Assembly: GCA_011389935.1 (NCBI GenBank)
Contig: JAABTJ010000012.1
Coordinates: 22,441 to 86,440 of the forward strand
Length of the DNA: 64,000 nt
DNA from: Desulfobacteraceae bacterium
GTDB taxonomy: Bacteria > Desulfobacterota > Desulfobacteria > Desulfobacterales > Desulfosalsimonadaceae
Reading direction: 5' to 3'
Within the stretch, counting starts at the first letter, position 1. The number at the start of each line of letters is the position of its first letter. Positions 43,327 to 53,332 of this stretch are shown here, in pieces. The position numbers were made by a program, and so were the translations under genes. The notes under the pieces are model-generated. The model ran no database searches and had not been told where the DNA came from. It worked only from the letters and a program-made list of their open reading frames with translations.

Positions 43327-44892
43327 TCATTGCTCCGGGTCGAATGAAAACATTTCTGAAGCGGTAATGGCTTCGGCGACATTGCGTATATCTTCGTCCA
43401 TGGGCCTGTCCTCGATCGTCGGCGGCGCAATGTTTCGAATATTGCCTGCAAGCCTTTCCAGTCGCGGCCGTTTATCCAGATTCCCCCGAATCTCGCATGC
43501 CTGTACCGCTGTAAGCAGCGAAATGGCAAGGGTTTTTTCAACCAGTTCGCAGATGCGCCTTGCATCGCGCGCCGCAATCGTGCCCATGGAGACCTTGTCC
43601 TGGTTGTGCGACTCCGTGGAGCGGGAAAATGAAGCCGCAGGCATGGTCTGCTTCAATGCCTCTGCGGCAAGTGCCGATGCACTTATGGACATCGCCTTGA
43701 ACCCGTGGTGAAAAAGCTTTTCTGATTCCCTGACACGTACCAGGTCGGCGGGAAGGCCCCTGTTGGTGTTTGCATCCACCATTAACGCCACCTGCCTGTC
43801 GGCCGCATCGGCCACTGATGCGAGGGCGCTTTTCAGCCCGTCCATGGCAAAAGCAATATGGCCGCCATAAAAATTCCCTCCCAAAAGTACGCTGCCGGAG
43901 TGGGGATCGAACAGGGGGTTGTCATTTGCACTGTTTGCCTCTATTTCCACCCATTGGCGCACCCAGGACAGGGCATCGGCCAAAACCCCCAGGATCTGGG
44001 GGGCACACCGGACGGAATACGGATCCTGCAACGTCTCCGGGGCTTCCGGAGAAAAGCTTGGAGCCGGATTATCCGAAGCAATCAGGGCGGCAATGCGGTT
44101 GGCGGTATATTTTTGCCCGGCATGGGGCTTTGCCGCAGAAATGACCGGGTGGTAGTGGTGTGCATTTCCGCCAATCGCGTGAATGCAAAGGGCGGTGGCA
44201 CATATGGCCGCGTTGATGATTTTCTCCGCACGATCCACGACCATAGCGGCGACACCCGTCATCATTGCGGTACCGTTCATGATCGCCAGGGGTTCCTTGG
44301 GGAAAAACCGGTGCGGCGAAAGGCCGGCCTCGGCCAACGCTGCAGATGACGCCATCCGGCGTCCGCGGTAGACGGCCTCTCTTTCCCCCATCAGTACGGC
44401 CGCCACGTAAGACATGGGGGTCAGATCCCCGGATGCCCCCACAGATCCCTCTGAAGGGACCACCGGCGTAATGCGGGCATTGAGCAGCGCGGTCATCTTG
44501 CGCAACAATTCCATGGATACCCCGGAGTATCCCTTGGAAAAACAGATCAGCCTGCATATCATGGCCGCCCGGGTTTCTTCAACGCCGAACGGCTCTCCGG
44601 TGCCGCAGCCGTGAAAACGAATCAGGTTTGCGCCGTTTTGAACGGCAACATCGGCGATCATCCATTTTCCGCAGCATTTACCGAAACCCGTGGTCACACC
44701 GTATATCGGCAGGCCCTCTGCCAGAAGGCCTTCCAGCACGTCCCGGGAACGCTCCACCTGTTCAGTGAAGCTCTCACCTGCATCGATTTCTATGGCGGCA
44801 TTCGCCCGGGCCGCATCCACGATCTGCTGCAACGAAATGGTTGAACCGTCGATAACGAGCTTGCATGTATCCGTATGAGTCGCTTGTTTCAT
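43327..44892 (-). CDS. Aromatic amino acid ammonia-lyase (HAL/TAL/PAL family)
   Basis: A 521-residue MIO-type lyase. The Ala153-Ser154-Gly155 triad (SVGASGDLTP) forms the MIO cofactor, Tyr64 in YGVTTGFG is the conserved base, and YSVRCAPQILG and ANSANDNPLF are family signatures. The selectivity site reads Phe93-His94 in LIRFHGCG; the C-terminal NQDKVSMG resembles TAL/PAL rather than HAL, which has QED. It most likely makes cinnamate or coumarate as the polyene starter, as in flexirubin synthesis. AAGGAAAG precedes the ATG. Confidence 0.85.
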   Translation of the reverse strand: MKQATHTDTCKLVIDGSTISLQQIVDAARANAAIEIDAGESFTEQVERSRDVLEGLLAEGLPIYGVTTGFGKCCGKWMIADVAVQNGANLIRFHGCGTGEPFGVEETRAAMICRLICFSKGYSGVSMELLRKMTALLNARITPVVPSEGSVGASGDLTPMSYVAAVLMGEREAVYRGRRMASSAALAEAGLSPHRFFPKEPLAIMNGTAMMTGVAAMVVDRAEKIINAAICATALCIHAIGGNAHHYHPVISAAKPHAGQKYTANRIAALIASDNPAPSFSPEAPETLQDPYSVRCAPQILGVLADALSWVRQWVEIEANSANDNPLFDPHSGSVLLGGNFYGGHIAFAMDGLKSALASVADAADRQVALMVDANTNRGLPADLVRVRESEKLFHHGFKAMSISASALAAEALKQTMPAASFSRSTESHNQDKVSMGTIAARDARRICELVEKTLAISLLTAVQACEIRGNLDKRPRLERLAGNIRNIAPPTIEDRPMDEDIRNVAEAITASEMFSFDPEQ

Positions 44893-45019
44893 TGTATATA
44901 CTTTCCTTGTCCACGGGAAACCCGGACGGAATAAAAAAAACTGCCGCCAAAAACAAAAATTTAAATTTTATTACAGGCAGGATCTGCCTGTCAAGCGGCA
45001 TGCCCTTCCACATGCCCTA

Positions 45020-46252
45020 TCATCCGCGATTTTCGGAAAATGACGGAAGAGACGGAAGTCCGCTTGCCGCCAGTTTTGCCGCAGCCTCGCCGGTAGCCAT
45101 ACAGCAGCCGATTACCCTTGCCGACGCAATCGCCCCGGAATCCGCGCTGATACATTTCCCCGCCAGAAACAGGTTGTCCACAGCCGAAGATCGCAGAACC
45201 CCCGCCGGAATTTCATAATGGTGCCCATCCGTCAAATACGCTGCTGAAAAATTGCCGTTTTCGTCCCACCGCTCCACCGGCCAGCAGCCTTTCGTCACCG
45301 CATCCGGAAATTTTTTCCCCGAAAGGACATCCTGCTCGCTAAGCACGTATTCTCCCAATCCCCGGACACTTTCCCGGTGCAGCACCGGGCTTGTTTCCAC
45401 GGGGGCGCTGCATTTTTCAAAACCGGCCACGTTCTGTCTGAAAAACCGGACAATGGTTTTTTTTACTTCATCTGCCCTTTGCCCAGCCGATCTTTCAAAT
45501 GTCTGCCCATTGTTTTTTATCCACCGTCCAAGGTTCAGCTTGACCAGGAAGACGCCACGGTCCAGGGTGGGCAAAAACCGTATGGCCGCGGCTTCCCGGG
45601 GCAGCAGACCCTGGTCCACGGCGTGTTGAATCATCATGTGCCAGCGCGCAGCATCCACGACCGAGACTTCGACAGGCGGCCCGTGATGCAGGGGAAACAT
45701 CACAGCCGGAACCTGGCGGGATTCATCGGCAGAGATCAGCGGGGCCCCCGCAGCGCTGCAGACCGATGCATCTCCGGAAGCGTCGATTACCGCACCCGGA
45801 TCGATCCCCAACCTGCGCCCGTTTATATCCGCCTCAATACGTTGGATGCGCCCGGCAGAAACATCAACCCTGACAAATGTCGATCCACAGTGAACCGTCA
45901 AGGCCGGTGCATCTTCCAACAATTTGCGGGACACATCGGCAAAACTGCCCGGCCGGCATGCCAATACATATGCCCTGCCCATCCTGACCGGCCCCGCCGC
46001 CCTGTCCATGCCCGTCAACTGATCGGCAAATTCCCCGGGAAATCCGTCATAAAGCATTTGCGGCGTGTTCTTGCCGGAAACATTCAAATAAAAACCGCAT
46101 AGTGTGGCAATGTTTCCTTTTACCGGAATGCCGCCGGGAAATCTCTCCTTTTCCAACAGGATCGTGCTTCGGCCGCTTCTTGCCGCAACAACTGCAGCGG
46201 CAATGCCGGCAGGGCCCGCTCCAACGACGACGATATCGGTATTATTCGTCAT
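45020..46252 (-). CDS. FAD-dependent oxidoreductase
   Basis: The 410-residue protein has the FAD loop VVVGAGPAGIAAA at residues 8-20, the acid ILLEKE near 34, the second FAD motif GAVIDASGDASVC near 158 and a C-terminal VDNLFLAGKCISADSGAIASARVIGCC. It resembles FAD-dependent oxidoreductases that dehydrogenate or halogenate lipids. It may form or reduce a double bond of the chain. ATGA overlap with the radical SAM gene upstream shows coupling. The 127 bases to the ammonia-lyase (44893-45019) may hold its promoter. Confidence 0.8.
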   Translation of the reverse strand: MTNNTDIVVVGAGPAGIAAAVVAARSGRSTILLEKERFPGGIPVKGNIATLCGFYLNVSGKNTPQMLYDGFPGEFADQLTGMDRAAGPVRMGRAYVLACRPGSFADVSRKLLEDAPALTVHCGSTFVRVDVSAGRIQRIEADINGRRLGIDPGAVIDASGDASVCSAAGAPLISADESRQVPAVMFPLHHGPPVEVSVVDAARWHMMIQHAVDQGLLPREAAAIRFLPTLDRGVFLVKLNLGRWIKNNGQTFERSAGQRADEVKKTIVRFFRQNVAGFEKCSAPVETSPVLHRESVRGLGEYVLSEQDVLSGKKFPDAVTKGCWPVERWDENGNFSAAYLTDGHHYEIPAGVLRSSAVDNLFLAGKCISADSGAIASARVIGCCMATGEAAAKLAASGLPSLPSFSENRG

Positions 46253-47655
46253 TTCTGCCTTCTCATGCGGGCGCCGTAGTTTTCAATGTCCTTCCAGCAG
46301 GGGATCACCCTGAATTTGGCCAGAAACCATTGGATGACTTTAACCGTGGCCCTGTTCCAGTCCGTGGGCGTACTCCAGGTCGGATCCTGCCTGGCGAGCA
46401 TATCAAGGCGATGCACCACGGATTCTGTCTGCAGGTGCCGCGACAGATAAAAGCGCGGCGCCAGCAGGGAATCCGCCGGATCAAGGGCCCCCTCGGCGCA
46501 TGCAATATCAAACAGGTCGGTTCCGGTATAAATCCGGAGGCCCAGCGAGGCGAACACTGCGTTGGCCTTGCCAAACCCCTGGAGATTCTTTTGGGTCTGC
46601 TCCCAGTCTGCAACGGTTTCCCCCGGACCGCCAAAAAGAAGAAACACGGCAAAGGGCAGCCCTTCAGCGGACAGGGCCTGATACGTTCTTTCAATTTCTG
46701 ACAGGGTGAAGCCTTTTTTCAGATGAACCAGCATTTTTTCGGTTGCCGCGTCAAGGCCCAGTTCAATGCCCGCACATCCGGAGGCTTTGAAAAGCGCGGC
46801 CATTTGCCGGTCCAGCCCGGATGGATTGCAGTAGGCCAGCCACCGGATTTTCAGCCGGCGCCGTATGATTTCCTCGCATACGGCCGTCGCGTGGCCGGAC
46901 GGAAAATTAAACACCCCATCAACGAAAAAAAAATCCGACCGGCCCGTGTCCCGGACAATTTTTTCCATTTCATCAACGCATGCCCCGGCCGGGAAAAAAC
47001 GCGGCCGTTTCCCCTCCAGCACACTGTAGGAACAGTAGATGCATTCAAACGGGCACCCCCGCCTGGTTTGCATGGCCACAAATCCTCCGGCCGAAAAATA
47101 TCGGTCAAAGTCAATGCAATCATAGGCCTGCCGGGGCAGATCATCGAGGGATGCTGAAAAAGAGGGGGGATTGGCCTGCCACTGACCGTTTTCCCGCCAC
47201 CAAAGTCCGGGGATGCCTTCAAAGCCTGAATTTTCCGTATATGCCGATAAAAATGCCGGCAGGCTATTTTCCCCTTCCCCCGCAATTGCGTAATCCGCCT
47301 TCAGGTATGCGGTCAGTTCTTCCGGGGCCACGGACACGGCGCTGCCGCCAATGATAACCGGCGCCCGTGAAGCGCTCCGGATCATCCGGACGATTTCGCG
47401 ATCCCCCTGAAAATAGGCGTGCGAATGGACATATGCGCAATTGTCCAGGTTTCGGATGGAAAGTCCGATCATATCCGGGCAAAAGCGGCGGATTCTTTGC
47501 CGGAGGCTTCGACCGATGTTCCGGGCAAAACACAGATCCAGAAAATCAACTTCATGTCCGGATTGCCGAAGCGCGCCGATAATTTTGGCCGCACCGACGG
47601 GTGCTACGGCAAAGGGCGTTTTCTCCCTGTTCGTGGAAACAATCAGCACTTTCAT
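46249..47655 (-). CDS. Cobalamin-type radical SAM protein (3 of 3)
   Basis: A 468-residue protein with a B12-binding-like N-terminal domain (MKVLIVSTN, APVIIGGSA) and a radical SAM core, CPFECIYC at Cys201, Cys205 and Cys208. It is a close paralogue of the protein at 32878-34233. The gene overlaps its neighbours on both sides (ATGA). It probably modifies an ACP-bound or membrane-bound chain made by the cluster. Confidence 0.85.
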   Translation of the reverse strand: MKVLIVSTNREKTPFAVAPVGAAKIIGALRQSGHEVDFLDLCFARNIGRSLRQRIRRFCPDMIGLSIRNLDNCAYVHSHAYFQGDREIVRMIRSASRAPVIIGGSAVSVAPEELTAYLKADYAIAGEGENSLPAFLSAYTENSGFEGIPGLWWRENGQWQANPPSFSASLDDLPRQAYDCIDFDRYFSAGGFVAMQTRRGCPFECIYCSYSVLEGKRPRFFPAGACVDEMEKIVRDTGRSDFFFVDGVFNFPSGHATAVCEEIIRRRLKIRWLAYCNPSGLDRQMAALFKASGCAGIELGLDAATEKMLVHLKKGFTLSEIERTYQALSAEGLPFAVFLLFGGPGETVADWEQTQKNLQGFGKANAVFASLGLRIYTGTDLFDIACAEGALDPADSLLAPRFYLSRHLQTESVVHRLDMLARQDPTWSTPTDWNRATVKVIQWFLAKFRVIPCWKDIENYGARMRRQK

Positions 47656-48989
47656 ATCAACCGGCCGGACATGAGATGACGCCCCACAGCATCCAGAAAT
47701 CCCCCGGCTTCATCCGGCGTGATCATCGATTCCACGTAAATCAGCGTGATGTAGAGCTGCCGGGAAAACGTGTAAAAAACGATGCCCATACCCGGCGGTA
47801 CAACGATGGTGGGCACATGATGCTGGAATTTCACCGGCTGCCCCATGAATGTGGACAAATTCCCAAGGACTTTGCCGGGGTTGGCAAACACCAGGGAGGC
47901 GATCTCCCCCTTGAACGCCTGTCGGATCTTGCGGGCATATAGACGGGAGGGGATAAACCGGCAAAGTTCCATGGCGCTCACATTGGAAGCAATCATATCC
48001 TCCCGAACGGCCGCCTGGGTCTGCCGGGTAAAGGAGGCCAGAATGGTGTCGAACTCCCGGAGTTCTTCCGGGTCAAACCCGTAGAGCAAGGTTGCCGACT
48101 GATTGGAAAACACGGGCAGCCGGGTTCCTTTTTTCCGGAGATCAATCGATACGGGGACCACATATCCGGCCGGAAAGATGTTTCTCGACTGCATCAGCCT
48201 TTGGAATTCACCCATTGCGGCGGCGCTGAAATACGCCGACTCATTTAAAAATCCCCCGCACTTTTCCGCCAGGTCGAAAATGGTCCGGGTCTGGCTTCGG
48301 GAAAAAGAAGCCACGCGGTAATCAAGTCTCGGGGAAAGGGATGTATTGCTGCAGGTATACAGGGAAACCGGCGGTTTGGATGCCAGCTCATCCACCCGCT
48401 GAAAGGATTTCTGTGCCTGCTGCCATTTCGGGCCGGCGGGCATGCGCTCAGTGTACCCCCCGGAAACCAGGCCGGCCTGTGTATCATCTGCTGCAAGGGT
48501 TGCAGACCGACCCGCCAGGGCAAGAAAGTATTCCGCGCCGTGGGCGTCCATGAGCATATGCGACCATGTCATGATTACCTCAACCTGGGCGCTGTCCGTG
48601 TATACCAGGTCAAAGCAGAACAGCTCGCCCCGGCGGATATCCAGGCGCCGGTTTAAAACATCTCGCTTTATGCGATTCAGATGCGCTTCGTTCTCTGCAT
48701 GGTGGCGCCGCACGCAGGGATGATGAGAGCGGCCGTTGCCATTTTTGATCTGCCAATACGGATTCCAGTTTACAATCCCTCTTCTGGCATGTGCTTCGAG
48801 TATGGGGAAGCGGGCTTTGAGCGCATGGATCCGATCGGCCAGATCGCTCTGGGAAATCCGGCCGTCAACCCCAACCACAATCTGGGCCTGGTTGCCGCTG
48901 AATCCGAGCCGCTTCATCTGGCAGTCAAAGGCCAGCATGAGGCAATCCGAGCCGTTAAACGGAATTTTATTGACACTGTTGAAGTTCAT
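47652..48989 (-). CDS. Condensation-superfamily acyltransferase
   Basis: The 445-residue protein resembles the condensation/wax-ester-synthase/PapA superfamily. The catalytic histidine motif is WSHMLMDAHGAE near residue 142 (HxxxDxxG). The C-terminal domain has the IVVPPGMGIVFYTFSRQLYITLIYVES pattern typical of these enzymes. It likely joins an ACP-bound chain to an alcohol or amine. It overlaps the preceding ACP gene by 23 bases, suggesting the ACP is its donor. The stop overlaps the radical SAM gene. Confidence 0.7.
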   Translation of the reverse strand: MNFNSVNKIPFNGSDCLMLAFDCQMKRLGFSGNQAQIVVGVDGRISQSDLADRIHALKARFPILEAHARRGIVNWNPYWQIKNGNGRSHHPCVRRHHAENEAHLNRIKRDVLNRRLDIRRGELFCFDLVYTDSAQVEVIMTWSHMLMDAHGAEYFLALAGRSATLAADDTQAGLVSGGYTERMPAGPKWQQAQKSFQRVDELASKPPVSLYTCSNTSLSPRLDYRVASFSRSQTRTIFDLAEKCGGFLNESAYFSAAAMGEFQRLMQSRNIFPAGYVVPVSIDLRKKGTRLPVFSNQSATLLYGFDPEELREFDTILASFTRQTQAAVREDMIASNVSAMELCRFIPSRLYARKIRQAFKGEIASLVFANPGKVLGNLSTFMGQPVKFQHHVPTIVVPPGMGIVFYTFSRQLYITLIYVESMITPDEAGGFLDAVGRHLMSGRLI

Positions 48990-49245
48990 GGATCAACCGC
49001 ACAATATTTTGAACGCTGCACATCCGTTCTTCGTTAATCTCCGCCTCCGGAATGCGCAGGTTGAATTTTTTTTCCACAAAGACCAGGATCTTTAACAGGG
49101 AAAAAGAATCCAGCCCCGCCTCAATAAGGTAGGTGCCGGCGTCAATACCCAGCGACGGATCATAAATTTCATTTCTCACAAAATCAAGAAGCGCTGTTTC
49201 AATGGGATCCAAGGAATCGAACTCTTTCATTTCATTACAAGCCAT
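48967..49245 (-). CDS. Acyl carrier protein (2 of 4)
   Basis: A 92-residue ACP with the phosphopantetheine serine in GLDSFSLLKILVF near residue 47. It starts at ATG 49245, with ATG 49230 also possible, and a weak ribosome site. It is transcribed just ahead of the condensation-type acyltransferase. The gap 49246-49378 to the ligase gene shows nothing clear. Confidence 0.9.
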   Translation of the reverse strand: MACNEMKEFDSLDPIETALLDFVRNEIYDPSLGIDAGTYLIEAGLDSFSLLKILVFVEKKFNLRIPEAEINEERMCSVQNIVRLIHELQQCQ

Positions 49246-49378
49246 CTTAAAATTATCTTTCGTTCCAATATCTTTGTTGGCGTCTTATTTCAAATCCTCG
49301 AAATACTCGAGCATGTCTGCAGTTTGACACAAAACGCCGCCGCAATCGATAAGCGAAATCCGACTTTTGGAATGGTTG

Positions 49379-50809
49379 CTAGTGTGGCCGGCGTATTTTA
49401 CCGGTGGATGCAGTTTTTTCAATACTTTCCACAAAATCAATCTGCTCGGGCACCTTGTAATCGGCCAGTGTTTTGCCGCAGAACGCTTTCAGCGTGCTTT
49501 CATTGATCCGGCACCCGGTCGGGTGCAACACCACTTTTGCAGACACGATCTGCCCGAAACGATCATGTTTTTCCCCGTATACGCAGGATTCCCTCACCGA
49601 AGGGTGGCGGTTTAACACCTCCTCGATCTCCTCGGGAAAAACTTTGATTCCCGCTGTATTGATGACGTGGTTTTTCCTTCCGCACAAATAGAGGAATCCT
49701 TCATCATCCACACCTCCGATATCGCCGGCTTCAAACCATCCATCGGCAAGGGCTTTTGTTTCGTCCGTCCACGGATGAATATAGGCATCGAAAAAGCCGG
49801 GACCCGCGAAAAAAAGCTCCCCGCATGCCATGCCATTGCCATGGCCGTAGGCTTCCGCATTTTTTACGTGAACCTGATAATCCGCAAGCACCCGGCCGAC
49901 GGATGCGGGTTTCTCCATGGGTTTTTCCGTGTTTATGCAAACCAGTCCGATCTCGATAATGCCGTATGCCTGTGACAACGGCAGCCCAAAACGGCGGAAA
50001 AAACGCTCATGAATGCCCTCCGAAAGACCGATGGTGGTGGACACCGCCAGTCGGACAGACGGCATCATCTGACCGGACGAATCTCCGGCAAGCAGAGCGT
50101 AGTGAAACGGCGTTGCGTAAAGCAGCGTCACCTGTTCCCGCCGGATCGTTTTCAGAATCGATCCGCTCCAGATCCCTCCCGCCAGTACAATGCCCGCACC
50201 ATAGGTCAGGTAGAGCACAATGGTGGAAACAAAATGATGGCTCATGGGCAGAATCCACAGGACAGTATCCCCGGGCGTAATCTGCAGTACCCGGTTTACC
50301 GACCGGATCCTTTCATATATCCGTTCATGGGACAGGACTACCCCTTTGCGCGCTCCCGTGGTACCGGAGGTAAACCGGACAAAGGCCGTATGGATGCCGT
50401 TTTCCGGGCAGGAGGATTTGTTCATTGCGCAAAAATAATAGGACCGATCCGCAACAGGAGAGACACCGGCCGTCCATCCCGAATCACCGGCTTTGTGATG
50501 AATCATGCCCGCAATCGGTATCTGCTCGCACACCTGCCGGATCTCATCCGGCTTGAATGCAACATCAATGGGCACCACTGCGGCATCGAGTTTCCACAGC
50601 GCATACGTAAGGGCGATGCAGGCGATGCTGTTGGCAAAGCAGAGCCCGATCATCTGCCCCTGGGCAACACCTTGAGACCGAAGATCTTCCGCTGTTTTGG
50701 AAACGAGCGCGTCGAGCTCCCGATAGGAAACCGTTTTGCATCCTTCCACCACCGCAGACTTTTCGGGATACCGGGCAGCCGTTTGTATAAAAAGATCGTA
50801 AAGATTCAT
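49379..50809 (-). CDS. AMP-forming acyl/aryl ligase
   Basis: A 476-residue adenylating enzyme. VRFTSGTTGARKGVVLSH lies near residue 147, AYGIIEIG near 285, VINTAGIKVFPEEIE near 390 and the catalytic Lys471 in STGKIRR at the end. It is short, like stand-alone ligases that load ACPs. It could activate a fatty acid for the adjacent ACP or a coumarate-type acid. ATGA overlap links it with the upstream acyltransferase gene. Confidence 0.88.
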   Translation of the reverse strand: MNLYDLFIQTAARYPEKSAVVEGCKTVSYRELDALVSKTAEDLRSQGVAQGQMIGLCFANSIACIALTYALWKLDAAVVPIDVAFKPDEIRQVCEQIPIAGMIHHKAGDSGWTAGVSPVADRSYYFCAMNKSSCPENGIHTAFVRFTSGTTGARKGVVLSHERIYERIRSVNRVLQITPGDTVLWILPMSHHFVSTIVLYLTYGAGIVLAGGIWSGSILKTIRREQVTLLYATPFHYALLAGDSSGQMMPSVRLAVSTTIGLSEGIHERFFRRFGLPLSQAYGIIEIGLVCINTEKPMEKPASVGRVLADYQVHVKNAEAYGHGNGMACGELFFAGPGFFDAYIHPWTDETKALADGWFEAGDIGGVDDEGFLYLCGRKNHVINTAGIKVFPEEIEEVLNRHPSVRESCVYGEKHDRFGQIVSAKVVLHPTGCRINESTLKAFCGKTLADYKVPEQIDFVESIEKTASTGKIRRPH

Positions 50810-51609
50810 GGGTTGTCTCGGCCGATTTTGCTTGCGCCCTGTCGGCTTTCCAGATTTTCTTCCATCATTGTACCCACGTCGGCCATTACATCGTCAATCT
50901 TCCGTTGCCTGCCGTCATCGGGGGGAATCCGACCGATCCAGCGCACTTCGATCTTGTTCTCAACGCACGTATTAAACAGGAACCGGCCGGGGGGGAAGAG
51001 CTTCTCTGTGTTGGTAATGAGAATCACTTCCAGCGGTGCATTGCACCGCCGTGCGATTTTAAAACTTCCCCTGTTGAATGGACCGATCCGTCCGCTTCGG
51101 CTTCGTGTGCCTTCCGGAAAAACAAAAAGCACCCCGCCTTCGGACAGATACTCGTCCATGCGACGGATCCGCTCGACCAAAAGCGATGCCTGTCTCCCGC
51201 TTCCCTCTGCGGGAATGTAGCCGGATGCGCTGATGATCCCGCCGAACACGGGAAAACGGAAAAACGCGCTTTTCACAATGGTGGTATGTTTTTTAAAGAC
51301 AGCGACCAGGAGGACGGGGTCGAGGTAAGACCGGTGATTGGAGACGACCACGCATGACCGGAGGTCGAAAATGCGCGGATCGATTTCTACTGTGAGCCCG
51401 GGCACAATGGTGCGCAGCAGCCCCAAAAAGCCCCTTAAAAACCGATGGTTCAAATTCTGAAAGGCACCCCTGCGGTCGGAAGAGAAAAAAAACGCCGCCA
51501 TATATACCGGGGAAAAGAAAACAACGAATCCAAGGGTAAAATAAATCCATAAGACGATGGTAACGGAGGCATCGACAAACGCTTTGGGGGATTTTCGCCA
51601 AATGGACAT
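50806..51609 (-). CDS. 1-acylglycerol-3-phosphate acyltransferase-like (PlsC)
   Basis: About 267 residues with an N-terminal membrane segment. Acyltransferase motifs are NHRSYLDP (HxxxxD) near residue 92 and FPEGTRSRSG near 167. It moves an acyl chain to a glycerol-type lipid, and may attach the polyene acid. The ATG at 51609 follows the ketosynthase stop; an upstream TTG is less likely. It overlaps the ligase gene by four bases. Confidence 0.88.
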   Translation of the reverse strand: MSIWRKSPKAFVDASVTIVLWIYFTLGFVVFFSPVYMAAFFFSSDRRGAFQNLNHRFLRGFLGLLRTIVPGLTVEIDPRIFDLRSCVVVSNHRSYLDPVLLVAVFKKHTTIVKSAFFRFPVFGGIISASGYIPAEGSGRQASLLVERIRRMDEYLSEGGVLFVFPEGTRSRSGRIGPFNRGSFKIARRCNAPLEVILITNTEKLFPPGRFLFNTCVENKIEVRWIGRIPPDDGRQRKIDDVMADVGTMMEENLESRQGASKIGRDNP

Positions 51610-51610
51610 G

Positions 51611-52849
51611 TTACGCCTGAAACGCCTTGACAATCAGACTGGTGTTGACCCCCCCGAAAGCAAAATTCTGCACGGCTGCGGTACGAATCGGCGATTCGGT
51701 CAACCGGCGCACGTGGTTGATCCCCGCACAACGGGGATCAATATTGTCCAGGTGGAGGGTAGGTGCGATAAACCCAGTTTCCATCATGTAAAGGGTAAAA
51801 ATGGTTTCAATTATCCCGCAGGCGGCCATGGTGTGGCCGATATAACTTTTGAGGCCGGTGACCGGTGCGGATTTACCGTACACCCGTTCAATGGCCTGCG
51901 CCTCGAGGACATCTCCCATTTTCGTTGCCGTGGCGTGAGCGCTGACAAAATCGACGGATTCCGGGCCGATGCCCGCATTTTCAAGACCGACACGGATAAC
52001 CTGGGTGATGCCTTCCAGGTTGGGCAGAATCAGGTCTCCACCGTTATTATTGCATGAAAAGCCGATCACTTCGCCGATAATATCGGCCCCCCGATTTTTT
52101 GCAAACTCGTATTCTTCCAGAAGAACTGCGCCCGCCCCTTCCGCCACGACCAATCCGTCGCGGTCCGCATCAAAGGGCCTGGGAGTCAGGTGCGGCCTGT
52201 CGTTATAGGCCGTGGAGCCGGCCAGAAGGTTATCAAAAACGGCAACCGTGGTGAGGTCATACTCGTCGGCGCCGCCGCAGATCATGGCATCCTGCAGGCC
52301 GTATTTGACCATTTCATATCCGAACCCCACGGATTGGCTGCTGGTGGTGCACGCGGTCGACGAAGACAGTACGCGGCCGGTAATATGAAACATTTTGGTA
52401 ATATTGACGGCCGTGGTATGCACCATGGATTTCAGGTAGTCCACCGCACTGATCGAACCGGTTTTGGTACTGTTTTCTTCGAGCAGGGTGCTGTAAATAT
52501 TGCGCTGCATCGAAGGGCTTCCGTGGATAGAGCCGAAGGCAACGCCCAGCCTGCCCGAAGACAGAAACTCCTGGGCCAGACCGGCTTTTGACAGAAGATC
52601 CTTGACCACCTGGCAGGCATAAAATGAAACCGGTCCCATGGTCTTGCGGTATTTCCGGTCGAAGTCGAATTCAATCGGGTAATCCACCGTGCCGTATACC
52701 CTGGAATGAATATACTTGCTCAAAAGTTCGTCATCACGCAACGGCTTCACCCCGGAAGTACCATTGGCAAGGCTTTTGACGATTTGCTCCCGGGTATTGC
52801 CGATGGGCGTGATGGCTGCCGCGGCGGTTATGACGACTCTTCTGTTCAT
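51611..52849 (-). CDS. Beta-ketoacyl-ACP synthase (FabF-type)
   Basis: A 412-residue ketosynthase with the full Cys167 (STACTTS), His305 (SAHATAT) and His339 (SYIGHT) triad. It performs a decarboxylating condensation on ACP. Its ATG overlaps the last base of the ACP stop (TAATG), so the two are coupled, and it may be the synthase that pairs with ACP 3. It could be the initiating ketosynthase (ApeR-like) of the cluster. Confidence 0.9.
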   Translation of the reverse strand: MNRRVVITAAAAITPIGNTREQIVKSLANGTSGVKPLRDDELLSKYIHSRVYGTVDYPIEFDFDRKYRKTMGPVSFYACQVVKDLLSKAGLAQEFLSSGRLGVAFGSIHGSPSMQRNIYSTLLEENSTKTGSISAVDYLKSMVHTTAVNITKMFHITGRVLSSSTACTTSSQSVGFGYEMVKYGLQDAMICGGADEYDLTTVAVFDNLLAGSTAYNDRPHLTPRPFDADRDGLVVAEGAGAVLLEEYEFAKNRGADIIGEVIGFSCNNNGGDLILPNLEGITQVIRVGLENAGIGPESVDFVSAHATATKMGDVLEAQAIERVYGKSAPVTGLKSYIGHTMAACGIIETIFTLYMMETGFIAPTLHLDNIDPRCAGINHVRRLTESPIRTAAVQNFAFGGVNTSLIVKAFQA

Positions 52850-53133
52850 TATTTTCTTATGGTACCTGGCTGGGAAGGTTCTTGCTCGGGCAGGAATTGT
52901 GCCACATAATCGCAGATCTGGTTGACGGTCCGTATATGCAGCATTGCCTCTTTCTTTATTTCCTGGTCAAGGCTGATTTGAAGCATTTTTTCCAGCTCGA
53001 TGAACAATTCTATGGCATCGATGCTGTCAAACCCGTGCATATCCTTAAGATCATCATCGGGCCCCGGATCTTCAATTTCAAATTCTTCCCGAAATATCCG
53101 GTATACTTCTTTTTGTATTTCCTGGCGCGTCAT
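52849..53133 (-). CDS. Acyl carrier protein (3 of 4)
   Basis: A 94-residue ACP with the phosphopantetheine serine in GFDSIDAIELFIE near residue 37 and an acidic stretch ahead of it. The ATG at 53133 gives a normal ACP length; a longer frame adds 17 unlikely residues. It is the first gene of the large minus-strand unit that runs toward 45 kb. Confidence 0.9.
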   Translation of the reverse strand: MTRQEIQKEVYRIFREEFEIEDPGPDDDLKDMHGFDSIDAIELFIELEKMLQISLDQEIKKEAMLHIRTVNQICDYVAQFLPEQEPSQPGTIRK

Positions 53134-53225
53134 AAGTACCTGTATTTTCAATATGTATATGGAATGTTGCAACGGCGGGCACAAGCCTGTTTTTCAGACG
53201 GCAGTTGCTGAACGTCATCAAAAAC

Positions 53226-53240
53226 CATTAAATTTTAATG
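53226..53240. promoter_or_regulatory. 15-base palindrome in the divergent gap
   Basis: CATTAAA, a central T, then TTTAATG form a perfect palindrome about 95 bases upstream of the ACP start. It is AT-rich and sits in the gap 53134-53332 shared with the plus-strand ferredoxin unit, so it may be an operator for either. No other structure was seen in that gap. Confidence 0.35.
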
Positions 53241-53332
53241 TTTAAGACAAAGCGCGCGGATAGTCAATATCATTTTCGTGAAACCGCCGCGGGCCGGGCT
53301 GGAAAATCGATGCGGATTTTGGAGGATTTTTT

